A stretch of DNA of 44,754 nucleotides from Deltaproteobacteria bacterium (GTDB lineage: Bacteria > Desulfobacterota > GWC2-55-46), in assembly GCA_016234405.1 (NCBI GenBank), contig JACRCC010000102.1:1-44754 (forward strand), in the 5' to 3' direction. Shown here in pieces: positions 6,950 to 16,647 of this stretch (positions are counted from its first letter, which is position 1; every line of letters begins with the position of its first letter). The notes beneath the pieces were generated by a model. The model was not told the origin of the DNA. It worked only from the letters and a program-made list of their open reading frames with translations, and made no database searches. A program made the position numbers and the translations under genes.

Positions 6950-8044
6950 CTAGTTGAGCGATGCGAATAACGACAGATACCTCTCAGCCGCCTTATCCCA
7001 TGAATAATACACCCGTATCCTGTCTTTGGCCCCCTCTTCAAGGGAACGCCTTTTCTCTGCCGTCATTGACTCTATCTCTTTTACGGCGGCCGGGATGTCT
7101 TTTTCCGCGTCTTTAAAATAAAACGCCTGCGGCGCAACCTCGCGGTTGAATGCGTTGTCATGGGCAACGACGACGTTGCCGCAGGAAAGGGCCTCGAGGA
7201 GAGACGGGTTCGTGCCGCCGACGGTATGGCCGTGAAAATAAGCCGCGCAATGGAAGCGAAGGGCGGCGAGCTTCATGCGATCATAGACCGCCCCGATAAA
7301 ACGCACCCTCTCTTTGGCGTTACCGGCAAGCATCTTCACATACGGCGTATCCGCCTTATGGTTGCCTGCTATGACAAGCGGCCTCCTCGTGTCCGATGAC
7401 TTGAAACCATTTATAATCTCCGCAACGTTATTTTCAGGCTCAAGCCGGCATACGACTAAATAATATTCCCGGGGACGCAAACCCCATTCATCAAGCATGG
7501 CCGGATTCGGCGCGGCGCCGATTACCTCGGCGCCGTAAGGGATGACGGCGCACTTGGGTATTTTTTTATGACGGCGCAGGAGATGGTCCTTAATGCCTTC
7601 GGCGTCGGCGATAATCATGTTAGGCGTCTTCATGGCCAAAAACTCCATGACCTTGAAGTAGGTCTTTGCAGCGCCCCCCCACTTGCCCCGTGCCCATTCT
7701 ATGCCGTCCATGTTTATCAAGACTTTGGAGCCGAAAAGGCGCGGGATAAAGCAGAAAAACGACGCGCCGTAGCCGAGCATGTAGACGGCGTCATAGGAGC
7801 GCCTTGCGTGCCAGAGACACCGCAAGTCGTAAAATATCGTCGTCAAGGGGCCGAGGGCAGGGGAGGGCACGTATGCAAGTTTTACTCCCCTGTATGAGGC
7901 GGGAGACGATGCGCCCGTCCCTTCGCAATAGACCGTTACTTCAACGTCCAATCTGACGAGCCGCGCGGATAGCTCTTCCGCGAAGGTCTCAAACCCGCCG
8001 TACTTCGCGGGTATACCGCGGGCGCCGAGGATGGCGAGCTTCAT
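6950..8044 (-). CDS. DUF1972-type GT4 glycosyltransferase
   Basis: This 364-residue GT-B glycosyltransferase has the DUF1972 N-terminus MKLAILGARGIPAKYGGFET, a family often annotated as rhamnosyl- or other deoxysugar transferases. The acceptor-side domain covers about residues 1-175. The C-terminal nucleotide-sugar domain includes VVCRLEPENN, the region HTVGGTNPSLLEALSCGN and the EALS(C)GN donor-binding loop. It adds a sugar to the lipid-linked repeat unit on the cytoplasmic face. The start overlaps the GH20 stop by 4 bases (ATGA), so it ends the long operon that begins near 23349. The donor and acceptor cannot be read from sequence. Confidence 0.92.
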   Translation of the reverse strand: MKLAILGARGIPAKYGGFETFAEELSARLVRLDVEVTVYCEGTGASSPASYRGVKLAYVPSPALGPLTTIFYDLRCLWHARRSYDAVYMLGYGASFFCFIPRLFGSKVLINMDGIEWARGKWGGAAKTYFKVMEFLAMKTPNMIIADAEGIKDHLLRRHKKIPKCAVIPYGAEVIGAAPNPAMLDEWGLRPREYYLVVCRLEPENNVAEIINGFKSSDTRRPLVIAGNHKADTPYVKMLAGNAKERVRFIGAVYDRMKLAALRFHCAAYFHGHTVGGTNPSLLEALSCGNVVVAHDNAFNREVAPQAFYFKDAEKDIPAAVKEIESMTAEKRRSLEEGAKDRIRVYYSWDKAAERYLSLFASLN

Positions 8045-9417
8045 TTGCCGTTATCCGCTCCCGCGTTCCAGAAGGCGTCGGAAGAGGTCTTCATTATGCG
8101 GTCTACGGTATCCCATTCCTTTTTCTGGACATGGAACCAAGTGGTGGCTATCATCCCCTCTGCCCCCGGCATACCAGCCATATATCTGCTGAAGTTCCTC
8201 GTCGTAGGGACGGCCGTCCACGTGGCGCCGAGCACCCCGTGTCCGTCTTTTGCGAAGGCCGCGGCGCTGGGAAACTCCAAACCCGGTTCAGAATAGCGCC
8301 AATCGCAGATGACGACGTCTTTGGGTATTTTACCCCTAATCTGCGCATATCCTTCGACACCGTGCAGGTACCTGAAATTCATGCCCGGGAATTCATACGG
8401 AGCGGCGAGCATGTCGCCCCACATCCACGTCTCAACGCCTTTTTTCTTGAGATACCCGTGAAGCCTTTCTACGTCCTTCAAAAAAAGCTCCGGCGGCAGC
8501 ATCCGCTCTCCTTTTGGAGCCGCCGCCTCATCGTGGCCTATGTGGACGGCCCTCGGACGGATAAGCTCGATTATCTCGTCGAGCATGGCGGTTACGAACC
8601 GATAGGTCTCCTCCTTACGCGGGTCATAGGTGAACTTGTTATACATGAGCTCCGGTCGAGAATTCTTCAAAAACCAATACTGGTGGGTCAGCAGCTTCAC
8701 CTCCGGCACCACGTCAAGTCCGTTTTCCACGGCAAAGGATACGACCTCCATGAAATCCTCGGCGCTCCATGCGCCTTTGAGCGCGGTCTCGGCGTTTGCC
8801 TTGAAGCGCACCCCGTCGGAGACGTCCATTATCAAAATATTGAAGCGTCCGAGGCGCGCCTTGTTGATAAGAGTTTTTATGTCTTCTTTGTTAGTATGCC
8901 GCACGACAAGATGCAGGGCGCGCGCCTTGTGGTCGGGCCAGTCAATGATAGCGCCCTGCCGGAACGCTCCGCCCTCTTTCGTTATAAGCCCCTCCATGGT
9001 CGCAAGCCCGTATAAGACGCCTATTTCGTCGGCCCCGGCAACGGTTATGACGCTGCCCGCCACTTCGATTACATAACCGCCTCTGCGGGTCAAGGCTGCC
9101 CGGCGTTCTGATGAATCCGCCTCTGTCGGCGCCGCGACCTCCGCCTTGATGCCCGGGCTGCCTTTTTCCAAAGGCAGCGAAGCCATTGCCGCCTTGAAGG
9201 AACTGACCGGCGACTTATATGTCCGCTCAAACGCCGGAGGAATGTCCACTGCCGCATTCTTGCCGAGTCTGACGGCAGAACCGCTTAAATTCATTTTCTT
9301 AGGCTGCGGCGAAAAGTCCCCGGCGTTGACGCCGAAAGAAGACGCGCGCGTCAAAAAGATGATCGCCGCCGACAAAAAGACCGGACGAAGAACCCCGATA
9401 CCGCGGCATGCCTTCAT
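8041..9417 (-). CDS. Secreted GH20 family hydrolase (beta-hexosaminidase-like)
   Basis: This 458-residue protein has an N-terminal signal peptide (hydrophobic residues 10-22). A GH20b-like domain covers about residues 35-155, and the catalytic barrel starts at IIDWPDHKARALHLVVRH. The catalytic Asp-Glu pair is at residues 296-297 in HIGHDEA, where most GH20 enzymes have HIGGDE. GH20 enzymes cleave terminal beta-linked N-acetylhexosamine by substrate-assisted catalysis. Encoded between a glycosyltransferase and a sulfotransferase with 4-base overlaps at both ends, it is an integral part of a biosynthetic operon. That suggests trimming, release or turnover of a HexNAc-containing polymer in the periplasm. 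The glycine-to-histidine change in the motif may alter specificity. Confidence 0.86.
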   Translation of the reverse strand: MKACRGIGVLRPVFLSAAIIFLTRASSFGVNAGDFSPQPKKMNLSGSAVRLGKNAAVDIPPAFERTYKSPVSSFKAAMASLPLEKGSPGIKAEVAAPTEADSSERRAALTRRGGYVIEVAGSVITVAGADEIGVLYGLATMEGLITKEGGAFRQGAIIDWPDHKARALHLVVRHTNKEDIKTLINKARLGRFNILIMDVSDGVRFKANAETALKGAWSAEDFMEVVSFAVENGLDVVPEVKLLTHQYWFLKNSRPELMYNKFTYDPRKEETYRFVTAMLDEIIELIRPRAVHIGHDEAAAPKGERMLPPELFLKDVERLHGYLKKKGVETWMWGDMLAAPYEFPGMNFRYLHGVEGYAQIRGKIPKDVVICDWRYSEPGLEFPSAAAFAKDGHGVLGATWTAVPTTRNFSRYMAGMPGAEGMIATTWFHVQKKEWDTVDRIMKTSSDAFWNAGADNGK

Positions 9418-10406
9418 TCGTACCCCATCTCCTTCATGGTCTTTTCAAAAACGGAACGCACGAGCGGGTGGAGGTCAAAAGGTTTTTTCCGAGCGGCGGG
9501 GACAAGCGTTTTATACGCATAGCCCAAAAACTTCCCGTCGTTGCGTAGTCCGCAAAATTTCAGTATCCCGGCAAGCGACTTTTTGGGGTCTTCGACAAGC
9601 GATTCGTATCTTACAAGCATGACTGCCGGATCACTTTTGAGAAGCTTGATCCCCTCTCTCATCGTGAGCGCCCACTCCACGGCCGCCCTGTCCGCGTGGC
9701 CGGTCAGCGCCTTCAACTCCGCAACCGAACCGCAGAGGTCAGGGTCTTCGCAAGCGACCTGCTCGATTAACAGCCTCCACTTCCTGTCGTTGACCCCCCA
9801 CCAGTCGTGAACCTCTCCCTTGACGTTTTCACCAAGACGCTTTGACCACGTATCAATGGAGCGGCATGTGTCCCAACCGCTGCGCGCAAGGAACAGGAAC
9901 TTAGCGTCGGGGAATATCGCCTTGACGAACTGGACCCTGAAGATAAGCTCCGGGTATTTGTCCACGACCCGTTTTGAAAACGTCGCGGCAAGATACGCGC
10001 CGTATAGTCTGTGCGCGTTTTTTATGACATCCTTGCCTGCGTCATCCGCGCCAAGTCTGTACCGGGCGGGACCTTTAGTATAGCCGCCGATTATGTCCTC
10101 CTCATTATAAAGCGAATGCCACAGGGCCTTTGGTTCGTTGAGAAACGCAACGTCCCGGTGCATGGAGAGGACTACCCCAAGTATGGTCGTGCCGCTCCTT
10201 CCCGTGCCAAGTATGAATATAGGCATCTCGACCTTTTTAACGGCCGGGAGGCGCTTCTCAAGCGAATAGAGAGCGAAGACGAGCGGGTTTATCCACCTGC
10301 CTCTCGTCGTGAGAGGACGCCCCTCGAAGAGGGCATAGCTTACAAGGCGCGATACGGCCTTTGTAGGCCGCGTCCTGATATAAAGACCGTCGAGTTGGGC
10401 TATCAT
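9414..10406 (-). CDS. Sulfotransferase family protein 1
   Basis: This 330-residue protein carries the PAPS 5'-phosphosulfate loop GTGRSGTT at residues 67-74 and a 3'-phosphate-binding segment FLARSGWDTCRSIDTW, the two hallmark blocks of the sulfotransferase fold. An N-terminal extension of about 60 residues precedes the fold, with no clear membrane helix. It would transfer sulfate from PAPS to a sugar hydroxyl or amine of the repeat unit. It overlaps the GH20 gene by 4 bases and the upstream GT4 gene by 4 bases, so it is coupled to both. A second, distinct sulfotransferase lies at 15658-16647. No PAPS-synthesis gene lies in the window. Confidence 0.88.
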   Translation of the reverse strand: MIAQLDGLYIRTRPTKAVSRLVSYALFEGRPLTTRGRWINPLVFALYSLEKRLPAVKKVEMPIFILGTGRSGTTILGVVLSMHRDVAFLNEPKALWHSLYNEEDIIGGYTKGPARYRLGADDAGKDVIKNAHRLYGAYLAATFSKRVVDKYPELIFRVQFVKAIFPDAKFLFLARSGWDTCRSIDTWSKRLGENVKGEVHDWWGVNDRKWRLLIEQVACEDPDLCGSVAELKALTGHADRAAVEWALTMREGIKLLKSDPAVMLVRYESLVEDPKKSLAGILKFCGLRNDGKFLGYAYKTLVPAARKKPFDLHPLVRSVFEKTMKEMGYE

Positions 10407-11653
10407 CTAACCCTCCAGCCTCCCGGCCTTCCGGATGCTTCCCCGTAAACGTCCATCAGTTTTTCGTAGTAAATGTCCTTGTTGAACCGGGTTTCAACGC
10501 ACCTTCTCGCCTCGACTGACATGACTCCGTATCCCTCCGCTCCGATGCGTTCCGCCTTCCCGACCGCCTCTATCAACGAAGATACGTTCTTGCTTTCAAA
10601 GAGTAACCCGTTTACTCCGTCGCTTACGACCTCCGGGATGCCGCCTATCCTTGACGCGATGGCCGGCTTGCCCAGCGCGAACCCCTCTATAATGGAGAGG
10701 CCGAATGTCTCATAGCACTCGGAAGGCACAATCAAGAATCCCGCCCCTTTGATGGTTTCCGATAAGGCACGGCCCTTGAGATAACCGCACATCTCCACGT
10801 TGGCAAGGTTATTCGCCGCCGTATATTTGACAATCTCGTCCCTAAGAGGCCCGTCTCCGGCAATCTTGAGCCTCCTGCGCGGGAACTCTTTCCACGCCTT
10901 CAAAAGCGTCATTACTCCCTTTTCCCTCGAGAGCCTGCCTGCGTAAAGGTAATATTCACCGCGGACATGCGACGGCGCGCAGATCCCCGCGTCTATGAAA
11001 TTATATATCCGCGCGGTCTTGCCCTCAAGGGCGGGCCTGTATTTCAAATGTTTATCCTCGATAAATCCACTGACCATAATGAACCTGTCAACGTATTTCT
11101 CGTAAGGGAAGAAAAAATCCCTCACATAGCATTCAAGCGCCGAGAGGGCGCTGTACGCGAGCCCGCCCCTGTTGCACCTTTTCAACGCGCAGTGATAATA
11201 ACTCCCTCGGGCGCATCTTTCACATATCTCGCCTGAGGCGTCTATGAACAGATAAACCGGGCAGAGCATCCTAAACTCGTGCACGGTCATTACAACGGGT
11301 ATGCCGCGCCTTTTAAATACCGGCAGTATCGCGGACGTAAGCCTCCCGTAAAAGATATGCAGGTGCGCGACGTCCGGCCTGTGCCTCTCGATAAGGGCTT
11401 CGAGTTTTCTTTTGGCCTCCCGCGAGTAGACGAACCGAGCGGAGGAAATCGCCCTCTCTAATAAACCGCCGCCGAAAAAGTCCACCGGGGCCGCAAACCA
11501 TTCCCTGTACGGGGTGTCAACGATCTCCGCGTCCGCGACGCTGAACTCTATGACCTCGCGCCCCTTTTCACGCAGGAGCCTCGATGTCTCGAGATAGACC
11601 CTCTCGGAGCCGCCCTTCAGATAATGGTGGTTATTTACCTGCAGCACTCTCAT
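10403..11653 (-). CDS. GT4 family glycosyltransferase
   Basis: From the ATG at 11653 the product is 416 residues and opens MRVLQVNNHHYLKGGSERVY, the usual GT4 N-terminus with a glycine-rich loop. The C-terminal domain shows YYLYAGRLSREKGVMTLLKAW and the donor-site region ETFGLSIIEGFALGKPAIAS (E-x7-E). This start is chosen because ATG overlaps the upstream stop as ATGA at 11650-11653; a start further upstream at 11722 would run 70 bases into the polymerase gene. A cysteine cluster around ICERCARGSYYHCALKRC is seen near residue 140, a feature of some GT4 enzymes. It extends the lipid-linked repeat unit in the cytoplasm. Confidence 0.92.
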   Translation of the reverse strand: MRVLQVNNHHYLKGGSERVYLETSRLLREKGREVIEFSVADAEIVDTPYREWFAAPVDFFGGGLLERAISSARFVYSREAKRKLEALIERHRPDVAHLHIFYGRLTSAILPVFKRRGIPVVMTVHEFRMLCPVYLFIDASGEICERCARGSYYHCALKRCNRGGLAYSALSALECYVRDFFFPYEKYVDRFIMVSGFIEDKHLKYRPALEGKTARIYNFIDAGICAPSHVRGEYYLYAGRLSREKGVMTLLKAWKEFPRRRLKIAGDGPLRDEIVKYTAANNLANVEMCGYLKGRALSETIKGAGFLIVPSECYETFGLSIIEGFALGKPAIASRIGGIPEVVSDGVNGLLFESKNVSSLIEAVGKAERIGAEGYGVMSVEARRCVETRFNKDIYYEKLMDVYGEASGRPGGWRVR

Positions 11654-12972
11654 CGCTTTAAGACGGTCCCCTTTCCGTTTGGCTGCGAAAGCACCGAGAA
11701 CGTGAGCCCCATAAACGCCCAAAGATAAAATGAGAACTGCCTTACCTCAAAGGTCTGGTTGACAAGGTTAAGCGGGATCAAAAGTAACATGAGTATCCTG
11801 CACGCAAGGAGCGCGTCTTTCCGGAATCCGTCCACGTCCGCAAGCAGGTTGAACGCCATCAGCTTCTTGTATAAGTAGTACAACGTCAGGGCAAAAAATG
11901 ACAACCCGATTATCCCGTAGTAGAACAGGAGCGCGAGCCAATATACGTCTTCAAAGGCCTTAAGCATTTTTTCAGAAAACAAATACGGCATGCGGTAGTT
12001 CATGGCGAGATAATCCGTAAGAAACTGCTTATCGGGACTAAGCCCGTAGAGCAGATGCCGGTCCGCGCTGGTCAGATAATCGAGGAATATCCTTACCATG
12101 CCGAGCCTCTGTGACTCAAGATTGTCAAGGTACTGAGGAGAAAGGAAAAACAAAAAATCCCGGCTCGTATTGCCCTTGTCCGCGTATAAAAGAACGAACA
12201 GGAGAACGAGTATGCCTGGGGTCAGGTAAAAGACCACCCTTATGCCGCGCTTGAAAAAGATGTAAAGCCCGCCGGCTATAATGGCAGAAAGGAACGCGGC
12301 CCGCGACCCGGAAAAAAGTATCGCCGCGAAGAGATACGCAGCGCCTGCGCCGATGGCCGCCGTCCCAAGCCCGACCCTCGTTCCAAAGACAAAAAGAAAC
12401 ACCAACCCTATCAAAAGAAAACTCGCGTAGCTGATGGTGTAGGCCATTGTGCCGAAGACCTCGTCGCCGGTTACCGTGGTGAACGCAATGCCCATCTCTC
12501 CGGAGAGTTCCCTGGGCCTAAAAAACTCCAACACCGCGTCGCCGCCGATGTACTGTAGATTACCTATCGTGGCCTCCACGAAGGCCAGCGCAATCACGAC
12601 CTTAATAAACGCCAACGCCTGTTTTTCAGAGGGCTTAATCCAGCAGAGGATGTAGACCAAAAAGACGTACCTTAGCAGCGCCTTTAAGCTAAGGACGGCG
12701 GTTATGAGCGAGGAATTATTTATGACAACCGTCAGCAGGGCAAACCCCATGAACATGAGCAGAAAAAAGGAGGACTTCTTGCTCACCACGCTTAGCCTCG
12801 ACTCGAAGACGGACTTGAGAAAAATAACTAACGCAAGGGAGAGCACCAGCGCGTCAGGCGCCTGCCTCAAGATAAGATACGCCTTCTCAGGCATCGGAAA
12901 CCACTTGAGGATGAAATCCTCGAACGGGAGGTAAAACCCCAATAAAAAAACGAGATATACCGATCTATTCAT
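11650..12972 (-). CDS. Wzy-like O-antigen polymerase/ligase membrane protein
   Basis: This 440-residue protein is hydrophobic throughout, with about ten membrane segments. The short motif FSGSRAAFLSAIIAG (S-x-S-R-x-A) in the middle is typical of the O-antigen ligase/polymerase family. A large periplasmic loop follows (about residues 270-340). Its place inside the glycosyltransferase and flippase cluster makes it the likely Wzy polymerase, joining flipped repeat units. GGAGG lies 7 bases before the ATG. The related protein at 1-692 would then have another task, for example ligation; sequence alone cannot separate the two. Confidence 0.85.
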   Translation of the reverse strand: MNRSVYLVFLLGFYLPFEDFILKWFPMPEKAYLILRQAPDALVLSLALVIFLKSVFESRLSVVSKKSSFFLLMFMGFALLTVVINNSSLITAVLSLKALLRYVFLVYILCWIKPSEKQALAFIKVVIALAFVEATIGNLQYIGGDAVLEFFRPRELSGEMGIAFTTVTGDEVFGTMAYTISYASFLLIGLVFLFVFGTRVGLGTAAIGAGAAYLFAAILFSGSRAAFLSAIIAGGLYIFFKRGIRVVFYLTPGILVLLFVLLYADKGNTSRDFLFFLSPQYLDNLESQRLGMVRIFLDYLTSADRHLLYGLSPDKQFLTDYLAMNYRMPYLFSEKMLKAFEDVYWLALLFYYGIIGLSFFALTLYYLYKKLMAFNLLADVDGFRKDALLACRILMLLLIPLNLVNQTFEVRQFSFYLWAFMGLTFSVLSQPNGKGTVLKR

Positions 12973-13061
12973 TCATCGTCCTCCCCCTCTCGATGAGAAT
13001 AAATCCCTTTGAGACGGCAAGCGCCCGGGCGAAACTAACGGGGATATGACGTGAGTCCGGT

Positions 13062-14171
13062 TCATCTAACGCTCAAGCGGCTTTTTTCTCCGCTCAACAC
13101 GGACTTCCAAACTTCAAGATAACGGCCGGCCACCTTGACCGAGTCATGGTTGTCCTCGACATATTGTCTCGATACCCTTCCAACCTCGGCGACCCTGCCT
13201 CTATCTTTTAAAAACGATTCTATCTTCCTCATGATATCGTCCTCATCAGGTCTTATATTCACAACCGGGCAGGCACCGAGGCCCATCGCCTCAACTGCCT
13301 TATCCTCCGCGCCGCTGAACACGACCTTGCCCATGGCCATCGCATAAACGGCGTTCATGCCGTAAGAATACGAAAAACACTGGTCTATCACTATATTCGC
13401 CCTCGACAGCAACACAAGATAGTCCGCAAGCGGGAGCCTGCCTTCGATTACCGCCTCGATGTCATTAGGGTATCTTTCCTTCAGCCTTTTCAGCGCATTC
13501 TCGATGATGCGCGTGCCTTTGAAACCGGCCCTGTTTAAGCCGTGAAAGACAACGAGCCTCCCCTTCACTTTGTTTTCCGCGCATTCAATCCCGGCGGTAT
13601 TTATGGGCAACGGTATGATGGGCTTTAGGTTCGGGCAACCCTCGTAACTAAGCGCATACTCATAGCCAATCGGTATTATGGCGTCTACCGTTGATGCGAA
13701 CTCAGCGTCCCACGCCCCCCGCGTTTCACCGTCATAAAGGCAATGGCCACCCTCCGTGTCAAGCGCGGCGCACGAAGGACACGGCGAGTAATCAAGCTTC
13801 CTTACGGCGTTTAAGTAGCGGCTGCTGCACCCGCACGCCACCAAAAAAGACGACGCATTGCCCTTGATAAGCCGCCTCATAAGCGCGCCGTTAAGACCTT
13901 GCAGCGACCTTCTTGCAAAAAAATACGGCCCCATGAACTGGACGACGTCGTGTCCGGTAAGCCTCTTCATCTTCAAAAACGGCGCGGCCAGCCTCTGGGC
14001 AACCCTGACCGGATTTCTGCTCCTTGTCCTGCCAAGGGATACGTCGCCCGGTATCTTCCTCCATCCGCTTCCGGTGCCGGCTATGGTGACATCGGTATAA
14101 CCGAGCGCAAGGAGCCCCTGTTTCAAATTTTTGTGCACGCCGCTGAACTCTTCAAACAGCAGTATCTTCAA
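13062..14171 (-). CDS. GT-B fold glycosyltransferase with internal cysteine cluster
   Basis: This 369-residue protein begins with a rare TTG codon (14171-14169) behind a G-rich Shine-Dalgarno. The GT-B layout is seen from MKILLFEEFSGVHKNLKQGL and, in the second half, LVVFHGLNRAGFKGTRIIE followed by YSYGMNAVYAMAMGKVVFSG, which resembles the donor-binding loop of GT4/CgeB-like enzymes. Between the two lies a cysteine-rich insert (C-G-C near residue 115, then CPSC about 25 residues later and another C after GGH), which could bind zinc. The exact family is uncertain. It sits between the Wzx flippase and the polymerase genes with short gaps, so it should add one sugar of the repeat unit. Confidence 0.78.
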   Translation of the reverse strand: MKILLFEEFSGVHKNLKQGLLALGYTDVTIAGTGSGWRKIPGDVSLGRTRSRNPVRVAQRLAAPFLKMKRLTGHDVVQFMGPYFFARRSLQGLNGALMRRLIKGNASSFLVACGCSSRYLNAVRKLDYSPCPSCAALDTEGGHCLYDGETRGAWDAEFASTVDAIIPIGYEYALSYEGCPNLKPIIPLPINTAGIECAENKVKGRLVVFHGLNRAGFKGTRIIENALKRLKERYPNDIEAVIEGRLPLADYLVLLSRANIVIDQCFSYSYGMNAVYAMAMGKVVFSGAEDKAVEAMGLGACPVVNIRPDEDDIMRKIESFLKDRGRVAEVGRVSRQYVEDNHDSVKVAGRYLEVWKSVLSGEKSRLSVR

Positions 14172-14195
14172 ACGCCCCCCAAAAAAACACTCCTT

Positions 14196-15665
14196 CTAAA
14201 AACCCTTCCCCCTGAGCAATATTGAAACAAGCTTGTTTTTTTCGCCCTTATTGAGCGTCATCCATGAATACGCCAAAGCAAGACATATCCATGCCGCGGA
14301 TGCCCTCAAGTTCACCGCCCGGCTCGACCACGTGTGCCATGACGCCGCGGCAATTATAAGCAGCCCGCCGCACCAAACGGCGATAATCCGCGCCGACGGC
14401 ATGAACCCGTGGCGCTTCTTCGCATAATACAGGAGATAGGCGAGATTGCACGCATACAGAATGAAATAGACAAACCCGACGCCTTCGGTGGTTTTGAAAT
14501 AGACTATCGCCGCGGCGCCTAACCCAAGCAACGCCGCCCACCAAAGAACCTCTTTCCATAAGAGCACCTTCACGTCGGCATAGGCGAGTATCGTCATGCC
14601 AAGCACCCAGCTTGCAACCTTGAGGTAATCGCCGAGGAGCATCCATCGGACGATATCCAGAGACGGCATGAACTCCTTTGTATATAAAATATTGACCACA
14701 AGGGGTTTCAGCGCTATTACGCCCACGACCAACGGCACGGCAAACAGGAGCGAGAAGCGCAGCATATTGTTCATAAGCCTCAGACGTTCTTCCTTGTCTA
14801 CGATGCCGCTCAACGCCGGCAGATAATAAGTCCCGAAGGATTGCAGGATGAGCATCATGTAGACCATGCTCAGCGACCATGCGACATTGAAAATCCCGGC
14901 GCCCGCAAGGCCTTCGTGCCGTGTAATAAACACTCTTATGGCCAACAACGCGCCCGTTGACACGAGCGACGCCGCAAACACGGCGCCTGCGAAACGAAAA
15001 AAATCCCTGAGCGACGCCATGTCCAGACCAAACCCGCCGGACACTATGGGTTTAAGCCATCCTTCTCTGTATGCCATCCATAACCCCAATAACGATCCGG
15101 CCAAGGACGAAATGCCAAGCAGCCATATAAAGGCAACGGTATAACCCTGTTCCACGAACTTGCTTACGGGATATACCATTATCGCCGCCGCTGCGGCAAC
15201 GGCTATTTGTACAAGCGCAAGTCTGCCGATGGCCCTGAAACCGTTCAAAAGCCCGTTCACAAAGACGGATAACGCCGTCAGCGCGACCGGGACGGCAGTC
15301 CAACGCACAAGGCTCACGGTCTTCGCATCGCCAGCCTCGAAAACGACCGCGCTTATCCATGGGGCGAACAAAACGAATATCGCGGCGGCCGCAATCCCTC
15401 CGGCCGCAAAAAGCCAAAAGACCGTTGCGAGGTATCTGTCTTTTTCCAAGCCTTCCCTGACGGCAATGCCCTGGACAATCGGCGTCGGACCGCCGAGTGT
15501 GCCGCCGGCGGAAGCAGTCTGAATTATCTGGCGTAAAAGCGAATACAAACCGGCGCCGGAAGGCCCCAAGACCACCGCTATTATCTTGGAGCTGAACATG
15601 TTGAGCAGTATGCTTGCCGCGGAGCCTAAGCCGGTTTTGAAAAAAGCCTTTAGGATGTCACGCAT
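14196..15665 (-). CDS. Wzx-type lipid-linked oligosaccharide flippase
   Basis: This 489-residue protein has about 12-14 predicted membrane segments. Its N-terminus, KTGLGSAASILLNMFSSKII then AVVLGPSGAGLYSLLRQI, matches the polysaccharide transporter family (Wzx/RfbX), particularly the WzxE-like O-antigen translocase branch. It should flip the undecaprenyl-linked repeat unit across the inner membrane to the polymerase. It starts 8 bases inside the end of the sulfotransferase gene (15658-15665), so translation is coupled. Length is typical or slightly long for the family. Confidence 0.92.
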   Translation of the reverse strand: MRDILKAFFKTGLGSAASILLNMFSSKIIAVVLGPSGAGLYSLLRQIIQTASAGGTLGGPTPIVQGIAVREGLEKDRYLATVFWLFAAGGIAAAAIFVLFAPWISAVVFEAGDAKTVSLVRWTAVPVALTALSVFVNGLLNGFRAIGRLALVQIAVAAAAAIMVYPVSKFVEQGYTVAFIWLLGISSLAGSLLGLWMAYREGWLKPIVSGGFGLDMASLRDFFRFAGAVFAASLVSTGALLAIRVFITRHEGLAGAGIFNVAWSLSMVYMMLILQSFGTYYLPALSGIVDKEERLRLMNNMLRFSLLFAVPLVVGVIALKPLVVNILYTKEFMPSLDIVRWMLLGDYLKVASWVLGMTILAYADVKVLLWKEVLWWAALLGLGAAAIVYFKTTEGVGFVYFILYACNLAYLLYYAKKRHGFMPSARIIAVWCGGLLIIAAASWHTWSSRAVNLRASAAWICLALAYSWMTLNKGEKNKLVSILLRGKGF

Positions 15666-16647
15666 ATCTTCTGCTCAGCCGCCTTACCGTCAAGACCGTC
15701 CGCCTGGCCAGATTTTTAATCGGCGGGATACCCATTAAGGCCGATATGCCCCTGCCGGCCAATGAACCCCCTGCGGTTACCGCTTGCGAGAAAAATCTGA
15801 CCGGCCATGATATGTCTGCATCAGTAAACTCATAACCAATCCTATTTAGATCACCGTTGTCTTTAAATGCGCCGTTGATTCGAACTATCTGCAGACTATT
15901 CAATTTTCCCTTCCACTTGTCAACTTCGGACTTTTCTATATTCCTGTAATACGTCTTGCTGTCATAAAATACGCCGTCCAGTCCTGCCTCCCCGGCGTGT
16001 GGTTTTTCCCCGGGGCGCAGCATATCTCTGCTCCAGCCTATGCCAAGAAAGCCGCAGATCTTCTTGGTCCGGCCTTCCGGGTCGGCCACTAATTCTTCAT
16101 ATACGACCGGCAATATCCTGTCAGGGGCAAAACGAAGCGCGTCGAACCCGGCTTTAAAGCAATCCTGAACGTGGCAAATTGCGTCGGGTACGTGCCTGCT
16201 GATTGGACCGGCGGCTACGTTCAGCGCCGCCGCCTTTTTGCCGACCTCCATGAGGGAGGCTATTATCGCCCTCGGGTCCCTGATTACAAAAATAAATTTT
16301 GCCTTGGGGCAAATCTTCAACAATTGGTTGAACACCAGAACGTTATCAGGCGTCTTTTCGCTCAGGAAACTTTTTTTCCGCTCATCCGCGAAAGGGAGAA
16401 GGAGACCCTCAATCAACGAGCATACATGCGCGTCCACCTCGCCCTGCGAACGGAATATACCCGTCCTGCCGTTTGAAATGGACTTTTGAAGTCTGTCTCT
16501 CAGCCGCACTATCTCCGGGATATTGTCGAACTCGGGGCCGCCTGCGACATCCTCATGGGAATCGAGTATATTCTGGAGCAGGGTCGTCCCGGAGCGCGGC
16601 GCGCCGCCCACGAAAATCAGACGCCTGCCCTCATCGTAATTGCTCAT
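15658..16647 (-). CDS. Sulfotransferase family protein 2 (TPST-like)
   Basis: This 329-residue protein has the PAPS loop [18 protein letters not shown] at residues 14-31 and a 3'-phosphate-binding segment [18 protein letters not shown], the arrangement seen in bacterial relatives of tyrosylprotein sulfotransferases. EKTPDN near residue 95 is another conserved block. The C-terminal 55 residues are basic with hydrophobic stretches and may contact the membrane. It would sulfate the repeat unit at a different site from the enzyme at 9414-10406, because the two share little beyond the PAPS motifs. It overlaps the aminotransferase gene by 4 bases and the flippase gene by 8. Confidence 0.88.
   Translation of the reverse strand: MSNYDEGRRLIFVGGAPRSGTTLLQNILDSHEDVAGGPEFDNIPEIVRLRDRLQKSISNGRTGIFRSQGEVDAHVCSLIEGLLLPFADERKKSFLSEKTPDNVLVFNQLLKICPKAKFIFVIRDPRAIIASLMEVGKKAAALNVAAGPISRHVPDAICHVQDCFKAGFDALRFAPDRILPVVYEELVADPEGRTKKICGFLGIGWSRDMLRPGEKPHAGEAGLDGVFYDSKTYYRNIEKSEVDKWKGKLNSLQIVRINGAFKDNGDLNRIGYEFTDADISWPVRFFSQAVTAGGSLAGRGISALMGIPPIKNLARRTVLTVRRLSRRYA

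Noticed and set aside
8131-9015. A 294-codon plus-strand frame opposite the GH20 gene
   Set aside because: Antisense shadow of a clear GH20 gene; long antisense frames are expected at this base composition.
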